A program made the position numbers and the translations under genes. 6,912 bases of DNA from Pseudomonadota bacterium (GTDB taxonomy: Bacteria > Pseudomonadota > Gammaproteobacteria > Pseudomonadales > Halieaceae), in NCBI GenBank assembly GCA_030591305.1, contig JAUVBI010000173.1:1-6912 (forward strand), read 5' to 3'. This document shows, piece by piece, positions 1 through 5,788 of the stretch; the stretch's first letter is position 1; each line of letters opens with the position of its first letter. Under the pieces are notes generated by a model. It saw only the letters and a list, made by a program, of their open reading frames with translations. It searched no databases and was not told where the DNA came from.

Positions 1-3000
1 CAAACGATCTGGAGATTCAGGCGTTCCGTAATACCGGTCAGAAGTGGGTGAAAGATGACAGCCTGGCGGAACCTTTTTTGGACCACGATATTGTGTTCGT
101 TGAAAAGAAGGGGGCCGAATCTTCCGGCGTCGTTTTTGCCAACATAGACGGAGACGGCCTGTTGGATGTGGTCAGGGCGCGTGACGGAAATCACCGGATA
201 TACTACTCATCCGGTATGCGCAGCGGGCTAATGGTAGAGACCACCACTACGCTGGGAGAAACGACGACTATCGATTGGGGAGTGTCCGCCGACTTGGACA
301 ACCGCGACAGCTTTGGCATTGAGCGATTGCCGTTCAATACAGCTGTGGTTCGCAGTATCCACATCAATAACGGCCGGGGCTCCATCTACTCGACAGACTT
401 TGACTACGGGGGTGGCTTATTCGAAGGTCGCCAGTTTCGCGGGTTTGCGTATTCCAAAGAGGCGCAGCCTACCGGGCTCTTGGTTCAGACTACGCATTTC
501 CAGAGCGCTGAACTGGCAGGCCAGGCGCGCTTGCAGGAGACCTACGACAAGGCAGGGGTGCTACGAGAAAAGCTGGTTGTAAGTTATGACATTATTCCCT
601 CTGACTTGCCCATAAAACAGATACTGCAAACTCGTACGGAGCAGTATCTTTACGAGAGCGGTACCACCCGTAGCACCATCATCGAATACGCCTTTGATTC
701 AAAGATGAACCCGGTGTCGATCAGTAAAGACCCGGAAGTAGAGGTGGTGGGCGACGAGACGCGCACTGAGTTTTCCTGGGTAGTCAACGAACCGGCAGGC
801 ATCTGGAGCCTGCCATGGCAGACCACCACCTACGGTTCGGTCGGCGAGAAACTGACGGAATCGATTTTTAGCTATGACAATCTCCCCGAGGGGCAGGTTA
901 CTAAGGGCCTTGTTTCCGAGGTGAAGGACTTCGTAGAAGACAGTGACTACGTCACCAAAACAATAGAGTACGACCTTTATGGCAATGTGGCGGCCTATCA
1001 GGACCGGGGCGGCAATCGCTACAGCTTTGAATACGATGATGACACGGCATCATTTCGCACGGCTGCCGTCGAGCCGGAGGGAAGAAGGGTTGCCAGCACA
1101 TACGACCCGCGTTTCGGCCTGGAAACCGAGGTGGTTGATGCCAGCGGCAACAGCACCATGCGGAGCTACGACGCCTTTGGTAGGCTGAAAACCATTACCT
1201 TGCCGGGAGATGAACTGGCTACCAACGGTAGCCGGTCCTATAGCTACTCTCCAGTGGGTGATCCTGGCCAGCAGTACTGTGTGTTGTATGAAACACAGTC
1301 GCCAGACAACCCCGAAACCCTGGTCACCGTGCAGTACTTCGATGCCATGGGCAAGGTCTACCGGGTCGAAAGGCCGGAGCCAGGTGGGCGCACCATCGTC
1401 ACCACCAACGAATTTGATGACAAGGGCAGCCCGGTCAAGATGACACTACCCTACTATGAGGGCGATGAGCCTCGCGTCAGTGTGATCACGCGGGATGAAT
1501 ACCGCCGCCCTGTTCACATTCTGGACCCGGATGGTTATACCACTACCTTCGCTTATTTTGGTTCGCGTGTGGAACACGTGGACAGGGACGGGCAGACGAT
1601 ATCGTACTGGCGCAACATCGACGGCGATATTATCAAGATCCAAAAATTGGTCGACGGAGAGGTGCAAACCACACGCTATAGCTACGATGCTCTGGGGCGC
1701 CTGACCCGGGTGGTAGATGCCCTTGGGGAGGAGACCACGTTCAGCACCGATGCCCTGGGCCGGCGCACTGGCCTGGTCGACCCCAATATAGGCCAGTACC
1801 GGTATCATTACGATGATGCCGGCCGGTTGGTTGTCCAGGTGGCTCCCGACAACGAAACCACGAAATTCATCTACAATAAGGCAGGAAACCTGCTAGAGAA
1901 ACAGTTTCCTGACGGGTCGACGGCAAAATTTATCTACGGCGACGAAGAGCATAGCAATGGTGTTGGGCGGCTTGTCCGTGTCGACGATGACGCCGGCAGG
2001 CTCGACATCACCTATGACGTGCGCGGCAATGTCATTCAGCGGCGTCGCCAGGTTCACGGCGATACCTTTGTTACCGGCTACGCCTACGACTCCCTGAGTC
2101 GGCTGCGGCACCTCACTTACCCCGACGGTTTTGCTGTTGACTACAGCTACAACAGCTTGAGTAATATCGACCGTATCACCGACAGTGAAGGGCAGGTGAT
2201 TGCCTCGGGGCTGCAATACAATGCCTCAGGGCAGTTACTGGACATTGTTTTTGGCAATCAGATTAGTTCACATTTTTCCTACGGCACCATGACTCAGATG
2301 GATACCATCGAGACCCTCACCGCTGGCGGTGAACTTCTGCAGGATCTGGCCTATAGCTACGACCCCAGGGGGAATATTCTGGGTATCGAGGACGGTGTCA
2401 GTCTGCATAATCAGGACTTTGAGTACGATGAGGACGGTAGGTTAGTGAAGGCCGATGGCGCCTATGGTGAAAAACTCTACCAATACGATGCCATAGGCAA
2501 TCTGCTGCGCAAGGGAAATATGCAGTTTGAGATAGACCCGCTGCATCCACAGCGGGTGGTCAAGGCCAGTCAGGTCAACTGGGGCAAATCCGTCGACGAG
2601 GGGGCGTTTGAAATTGCCTACGACCAGCGAGGCAACGTAACGGCCAAGGCAGACCAGCGCTTTGAATACTCGGCCGAAAACCGTATGACGCGGATATTCA
2701 ACCAAAAAGGCAAAGTGCTGGAAAAGAACGTCTACGATGCTCAGGGCCAACGGATTATTCACCAGACGCGCTCCGCAACAACCGTTTATATTGATGGTAT
2801 TTACGAGCGTGGAAAGACACATGATTCGCGCCATGTCTACGCTGGCCCGATGCTGGTATCGACCATTGTTACACCTCGGTCCACGGTGAAGCTGATCGCT
2901 GAAGTTGCCCCTGCTTTTCTTGGCTGCGCCACGGTGGGGAGTTGTGATGGATGGGCAGTCTTTATCGACAAATATGCGGGCACGCTGGCTGCCAGTGGCG

Positions 3001-4427
3001 CCATTGGGGCACTGCTTATCCCCTGTTTTTTCCTCCCGGTCAGGGTACGGCGCCGGATGAGAAAAGAATTAGAATTGACGGGTAAAAGTGTGAAATCTCG
3101 TCCCTTCGACAGCCTGATTATCGCTATGATTATTCCGGTGCTGATAATAGTGTCCAGTGTTCCTGCGGTCGCGGCCCCCGGGGGCATTAAGGGACAAGCC
3201 GATGAGATGTCCAGCGCGACGAAGCGCTACTACTACCATTCCAACCACCTTGGAAGCGTTAATGTTGTCACCGATCAAAACGCTGCCGTGGTCGAAAAAC
3301 GTGACTATACCCCCTACGGCGAACGCAGCGGTTGGACTGGCCCGAACAGCGGCCCGAAGGAGTTTCTGACGACCTTCAATGGACAGCAGTACGATGACAG
3401 CTCGGGGCTGTATTACTTTGGTGCGCGTTACTACGATGCCGACCTGGGACGTTTTCTCACCGCTGACACTTTGGTGTCGGACCCCATGGACCCGAAATCT
3501 CTGAATCGCTACGCGTTTGCCAAGGGCAACCCCATTCGATTCAGTGACCCGACGGGGCATTCGGTATGGGACGTGGTTTTTGGTGTGCTTGCAGGTGTAG
3601 CCGCCATCATCACTTTTGTTGTCGCTGTAGTGGTGACAGTGGCCTCGTTAGGGACCCTGACCTGGGCGGGGGTTATCCTCGCCACGATGGCAGGCCTGGG
3701 GCTGGCCGCACTCGCGGCAACAGTCGGTGGATTGTTAGTGGGGACGGGGTTCGGAATCTGGTACCTAATTGATGCAATGGCTGGTGGGGGCGGTGCTTCC
3801 ATGGTGGGTTTCGCTTCGGCATTTTTTAACGGTTTCCTATTGGGAACTGTTGTAGCGCTGGGCGTCATAGCGTTTGTCCTCTCATTCCTGACAGGTACCC
3901 AGGCCGTTGCCGCGTTCTTCTCGGCTGTGCTGCTTGGGGCGGTTATGGGGATGGCATTCGGAACGGCTGCAAACAGTATTTTCCACTTCATCGGTGGCGG
4001 CGGACCCGGTGATTTATTGTGGCCGCTTATCTCGGGAATAGCCGTGGGTGGTATCTTTGGAGCAGCTGGCGGGGCATTGGGTTTCGGGGCCTCGGCCGGA
4101 GCTGTCAAGCTGTTTGGCCTGGGTGCCAAGGGGGCAAGTGTACTGGGTGCGCTCATGGGCGGTGGAGGTTTGGCGCTGGAGGTTGTCGATTCATTCGCCC
4201 TGCCGCTTGCGCTGCATTTTACCGTTGGTTACGGCTATTCTCTGGGTGGAAGCATACAGACGTTTCTGGCATGGCCCGTGTTGTTTTCTGTCGTTGGCAT
4301 AGGGGCGCTGCACGGCGTCTTCGGCGGCAAGTTCGATTCGTCCTTTACGAATTCGGAGCCGTGGAAAGCATTCTTTGGCGTGCCGACACCTTATGAATTC
4401 TTTAACCCGCAACCTTATGCGCAGTAG
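1..4427 (+). CDS. RHS/YD-repeat giant protein, Tc-toxin B/C-like, 5'-truncated by the window
   Basis: Residues are numbered from the GTG at 48, but the frame is open back to base 1 (upstream codons read NDLEIQAFRNTGQKW), so that GTG is internal and the true start lies outside. Seen in order: an FG-GAP/VCBS-type loop (NIDGDGLLDVV, about 32-42); a TcdB middle/N-like domain (about 57-150, with LPF and the GRQFRGF signature); about 10-15 YD/RHS repeats from about 305 to 930 (e.g. YDALGRL, YDDAGRL, YDAIGNL); an insertion with two membrane helices (about 944-1058); the RHS-associated core (HLGSVNVVTD 1067-1076, YYFGARYYDADLGRFL 1122-1137, NPIRFSDPTGH 1161-1171); and a hydrophobic Gly-rich tail (1172-1459). 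In known Tc and Rhs proteins the repeats build a hollow beta-cage that holds the C-terminal part, and the DPxG region cleaves itself. Export, cage formation and toxicity here are inferred. It could instead be a surface or wall-associated RHS protein. The family call is secure; the biological role is not. Confidence 0.95.
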   Translation, partial: NDLEIQAFRNTGQKWVKDDSLAEPFLDHDIVFVEKKGAESSGVVFANIDGDGLLDVVRARDGNHRIYYSSGMRSGLMVETTTTLGETTTIDWGVSADLDNRDSFGIERLPFNTAVVRSIHINNGRGSIYSTDFDYGGGLFEGRQFRGFAYSKEAQPTGLLVQTTHFQSAELAGQARLQETYDKAGVLREKLVVSYDIIPSDLPIKQILQTRTEQYLYESGTTRSTIIEYAFDSKMNPVSISKDPEVEVVGDETRTEFSWVVNEPAGIWSLPWQTTTYGSVGEKLTESIFSYDNLPEGQVTKGLVSEVKDFVEDSDYVTKTIEYDLYGNVAAYQDRGGNRYSFEYDDDTASFRTAAVEPEGRRVASTYDPRFGLETEVVDASGNSTMRSYDAFGRLKTITLPGDELATNGSRSYSYSPVGDPGQQYCVLYETQSPDNPETLVTVQYFDAMGKVYRVERPEPGGRTIVTTNEFDDKGSPVKMTLPYYEGDEPRVSVITRDEYRRPVHILDPDGYTTTFAYFGSRVEHVDRDGQTISYWRNIDGDIIKIQKLVDGEVQTTRYSYDALGRLTRVVDALGEETTFSTDALGRRTGLVDPNIGQYRYHYDDAGRLVVQVAPDNETTKFIYNKAGNLLEKQFPDGSTAKFIYGDEEHSNGVGRLVRVDDDAGRLDITYDVRGNVIQRRRQVHGDTFVTGYAYDSLSRLRHLTYPDGFAVDYSYNSLSNIDRITDSEGQVIASGLQYNASGQLLDIVFGNQISSHFSYGTMTQMDTIETLTAGGELLQDLAYSYDPRGNILGIEDGVSLHNQDFEYDEDGRLVKADGAYGEKLYQYDAIGNLLRKGNMQFEIDPLHPQRVVKASQVNWGKSVDEGAFEIAYDQRGNVTAKADQRFEYSAENRMTRIFNQKGKVLEKNVYDAQGQRIIHQTRSATTVYIDGIYERGKTHDSRHVYAGPMLVSTIVTPRSTVKLIAEVAPAFLGCATVGSCDGWAVFIDKYAGTLAASGAIGALLIPCFFLPVRVRRRMRKELELTGKSVKSRPFDSLIIAMIIPVLIIVSSVPAVAAPGGIKGQADEMSSATKRYYYHSNHLGSVNVVTDQNAAVVEKRDYTPYGERSGWTGPNSGPKEFLTTFNGQQYDDSSGLYYFGARYYDADLGRFLTADTLVSDPMDPKSLNRYAFAKGNPIRFSDPTGHSVWDVVFGVLAGVAAIITFVVAVVVTVASLGTLTWAGVILATMAGLGLAALAATVGGLLVGTGFGIWYLIDAMAGGGGASMVGFASAFFNGFLLGTVVALGVIAFVLSFLTGTQAVAAFFSAVLLGAVMGMAFGTAANSIFHFIGGGGPGDLLWPLISGIAVGGIFGAAGGALGFGASAGAVKLFGLGAKGASVLGALMGGGGLALEVVDSFALPLALHFTVGYGYSLGGSIQTFLAWPVLFSVVGIGALHGVFGGKFDSSFTNSEPWKAFFGVPTPYEFFNPQPYAQ
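2877..3221 (+). other. Insertion with two membrane helices inside the RHS core (domain of the RHS protein)
   Basis: Residues about 944-1058 separate the last YD unit (ending YAGPMLVSTIV) from the core motif HLGSVNVVTD, where the usual RHS linker is short. The segment holds two cysteines (C960, C966), a first hydrophobic helix at about 980-998, a strongly basic loop RVRRRMRK (999-1006), and a second helix at about 1021-1043 ending in SSVPAVAAPGG. The second helix, with its preceding K/R residues and small-x-small end, resembles a signal peptide with a signal peptidase I site. By the positive-inside rule both flanks would lie on the outer side of the inner membrane. The reading frame is unbroken across the segment, so this is not a fusion artefact visible as a frameshift. 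Function unknown. Confidence 0.7.
3561..4427 (+). other. Glycine-rich, multi-helix hydrophobic C-terminal tail of the RHS protein
   Basis: The roughly 288 residues after DPTGH are almost wholly Gly, Ala, Val, Leu, Phe and Ile. I can outline about seven membrane-type stretches: about 1174-1200, 1206-1240, 1258-1282, 1284-1314, 1322-1350, 1364-1390 and 1402-1426. No charged residue occurs between D1174 and D1242. The last 33 residues are more polar and end in aromatic and proline-rich sequence. In polymorphic RHS proteins the post-core tail is the variable effector, and hydrophobic Gly-rich tails are also common in uncharacterised RHS proteins. A membrane-inserting or pore-forming role is therefore possible but inferred. 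No nuclease, deaminase or ADP-ribosyltransferase motif is visible. Confidence 0.65.
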
Positions 4428-4544
4428 GAGTGTAATCGCTCATTCTGGGGTCAGTGAAAGAGACGGTAAGGATACAGAAGTGCCGGTGACCTGTTGAGCA
4501 AAAGAGTGTGATGGGGTTGGCAGAACGAATGATTTTAGAAGGGA

Positions 4545-4573
4545 TTGTTGGCACGCACCTCACTTGTTGGCAC
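4545..4573 (+). repeat. Direct repeat TTGTTGGCAC, two copies 19 bases apart
   Basis: Exact 10-base copies lie at 4545-4554 and 4564-4573. The shorter core GTTGGCA also occurs at 4516-4522. They lie upstream of the sulfotransferase and next to the inverted repeat. The spacing is close to two helical turns, so an activator or repressor site is possible; nothing else supports that. TTGGCA at 4567-4572 could serve as a -35 element, but the matching -10 candidates (GTGATA, 4591-4596) are poor. Confidence 0.4.
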
Positions 4574-4593
4574 ACTGTGACGAGGTCACAGTG
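4573..4593 (+). promoter_or_regulatory. Perfect 9-bp inverted repeat, candidate operator or leader hairpin
   Basis: CACTGTGAC (4573-4581) and GTCACAGTG (4585-4593) are exact reverse complements around GAG. The element ends 10 bases before the Shine-Dalgarno sequence and 25 bases before the sulfotransferase ATG. As DNA it is an odd-length dyad with TGTGA and TCACA half-sites like those of the CRP/Vfr family, but with a 5-base rather than 6-base spacer. As RNA it would form a stable stem with a 3-base loop in the leader. No T-run follows, so it is not an intrinsic terminator. Its placement suggests control of the sulfotransferase gene, which is inference. Confidence 0.5.
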
Positions 4594-4603
4594 ATAGTCC
4601 CAG

Positions 4604-4610
4604 AGAGGAG
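4604..4610 (+). promoter_or_regulatory. Ribosome binding site of the sulfotransferase gene
   Basis: AGAGGAG lies 8 bases before the ATG at 4619, a near-consensus sequence at good spacing. It fixes this ATG as the start. Confidence 0.8.
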
Positions 4611-4618
4611 CATAGATC

Positions 4619-5503
4619 ATGAACGAACTGCGTCGCCCGGTATCCGTAGCAGAGATGGAGCTTGGCCAGTCAAAACTGTTTACAGAGGACGACTTCCTCA
4701 AAGGGTTAGCGCTAAAGTTAAAGCCAACAGATGTTGTGATAACGCCCTTCGCTAAATGCGGTACTACCTGGCTGCAACAAATTGTCCACACGCTGCGCAC
4801 CCGGGGCGATATGAATTTTGATGATATATCCAGAGTAGTTCCCTGGATTGAGGCCAGCCCGGCGTTGGGTATCGATCTGGATGGATCGCAGATTGCCGAG
4901 CCCAGGGCGTACAAAAGCCACCTCGATGCAAATACCGTCCCCCGCGGTGGCAGGTATATTAACTCGATAAGAAACCCTGCGGATGCACTTTATTCGATGC
5001 ACAAGTTTATGGAGGGTTGGTTTCTGGAACCGGGCGCTGTGAGCGTTGATGATTTTGCCCGGGAGAAGTTTATTGCATCCGGCGAATACTGGAAGCACTT
5101 GCTGTCCTGGTGGCACCGTCGCAATGATGCCGACGTCCTGTATCTTGTGTATGAACATATGCGGAAAGATTTGCCTGGCACCATCAGAAAAGTGGCCCAG
5201 TTCATTGATATCCCGCTGGATGATGAACTGATGGCAATGACACAGGAGCACGCCTCGCTCGATTATATGCTGCGTCACAAAGATCGCTTTGATGATTTTT
5301 TGCTGCGTAAACTCAGTGAGGAAAAAGCGTGGCTTCCCAGCGGCAGCGATAGTTCAAAGGTGAGTACGGGAAAAGTTGGCTCAAGTAAATTGGTTATCGG
5401 CCAGGATGTGCAGGACGAAATGGATGATGTGTGGCGGCGAGAAATAACCGAAACCATTGGTTATGAGTGTTATGAGGATTTGTGTGCCAATCTACACCAA
5501 TAA
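4619..5503 (+). CDS. Sulfotransferase domain protein (PAPS-dependent, cytosolic type)
   Basis: Predicted to transfer a sulfuryl group from PAPS to a hydroxyl or amine of an unknown small molecule. At 294 residues it has the usual length of soluble sulfotransferases, with no signal peptide or membrane segment. Visible motifs: the 5'-phosphosulfate-binding loop PFAKCGTTWLQ (43-53, with K46); the YKSHL segment with the expected catalytic His101 and nearby Lys99; and the 3'-phosphate-binding strand and helix SIRNPADALYS (116-126, with R118 and S126). The C-terminal RKGxxGxxK motif is altered to STGKVGSSK (249-257): Gly and the last Lys are kept but the Arg-Lys pair is lost. The start is supported by AGAGGAG 8 bases upstream. 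The gene lies 191 bases behind the RHS gene on the same strand, with a possible operator between, so co-transcription is uncertain. Family is secure; substrate is unknown. Confidence 0.92.
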   Translation: MNELRRPVSVAEMELGQSKLFTEDDFLKGLALKLKPTDVVITPFAKCGTTWLQQIVHTLRTRGDMNFDDISRVVPWIEASPALGIDLDGSQIAEPRAYKSHLDANTVPRGGRYINSIRNPADALYSMHKFMEGWFLEPGAVSVDDFAREKFIASGEYWKHLLSWWHRRNDADVLYLVYEHMRKDLPGTIRKVAQFIDIPLDDELMAMTQEHASLDYMLRHKDRFDDFLLRKLSEEKAWLPSGSDSSKVSTGKVGSSKLVIGQDVQDEMDDVWRREITETIGYECYEDLCANLHQ

Positions 5504-5600
5504 AGGGCTACAGACCTGCTTGGAGCTGGGATCCTGGCTTCTGACGGCGTGAAGTCACCACTGAGAATAGCGTTCCCAGCGAAACTGGCGTCGGAGATTA

Positions 5601-5629
5601 TGCCCGGATTGTTTCCTGCAGTCCGGGTA
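5601..5629. terminator. Hairpin between converging genes, possible weak terminator
   Basis: CCCGGATTG (5603-5611) pairs with CAGTCCGGG (5619-5627) with a single G-U and a 7-base loop; the outer bases 5601-5602 and 5628-5629 can extend the stem to 11 pairs. It lies about 100 bases after the sulfotransferase stop and about 155 bases after the ppnN stop. Neither strand has a T-run next to the stem, so it does not meet the intrinsic terminator pattern. In the rest of the 281-base spacer (5504-5784) I see only short weak stems and a doubtful small ORF at its right end. Confidence 0.3.
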
Positions 5630-5671
5630 CAGGCGTCACATACTGCCGTTTATGATCTATAAGAGCCGCCA

Positions 5672-5788
5672 ATGTCCAATGTTCTCGAAATCATTAGGCA
5701 GCTTTATGGATTGGCGTCCAAACTTTGCCACAATTGGCGCCGAAGAGTGGCCAGGAAATACTCGCGTCGCAGTGGCATAGCCGGTTAG
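5672..5788 (+). CDS. Doubtful 38-residue basic small ORF
   Basis: ATG at 5672 opens a 38-codon frame ending at TAG 5786-5788. It reads a hydrophobic start (MSNVLEIIRQLYGLASKL) then a basic end (NWRRRVARKYSRR, then SGIAG). A weak purine stretch (AAGAG) lies just upstream. It overlaps the ppnN stop by 4 bases in convergent orientation. The shape recalls the N-terminal half of small Arg-rich DUF1127-type proteins, but the diagnostic C-terminal half (DIGLSR) is missing. Mixed Arg codons, including AGA and AGG, argue against strong coding selection. Most likely chance or a decayed fragment. Confidence 0.15.
   Translation: MSNVLEIIRQLYGLASKLCHNWRRRVARKYSRRSGIAG

Noticed and set aside
3069..3560. 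163-codon minus-strand ORF antisense to the RHS core
   Set aside because: It lies entirely opposite the conserved HLGS-to-DPTGH core and shows no family features.
3509..4156. 215-codon minus-strand ORF, Pro/Ala-rich, antisense to the RHS tail
   Set aside because: It is the mirror of Gly/Ala/Val codons of the tail; low-complexity proline content with no recognisable motif, while the plus strand continues a clear RHS protein.
4440..4455. ATTCTGGGGTCAG-like string after the RHS stop, similar to repeat-associated palindromes in some bacteria
   Set aside because: Only one short copy, with no inverted partner or transposase nearby.
4576..4590. TGTGA-N5-TCACA as a CRP binding site
   Set aside because: CRP sites have a 6-base spacer and A/T-rich flanks; here the spacer is 5 and the flanks are not A/T-rich. 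Kept only as a generic dyad.
4402..4914. 170-codon minus-strand ORF spanning the spacer and the sulfotransferase start
   Set aside because: It runs opposite conserved sulfotransferase codons including the KCGTTW loop, has no recognisable domain, and is not preceded by a clear ribosome binding site. I considered it as an immunity gene and found no support.
4718..5278. 186-codon minus-strand ORF inside the sulfotransferase gene
   Set aside because: Antisense shadow of a well-supported enzyme gene; no motif of its own.
5600..5662. 20-codon ORF starting ATGCCCGGA with GGAG upstream
   Set aside because: Its codons are part of the hairpin at 5601-5629; too short and no recognisable peptide.
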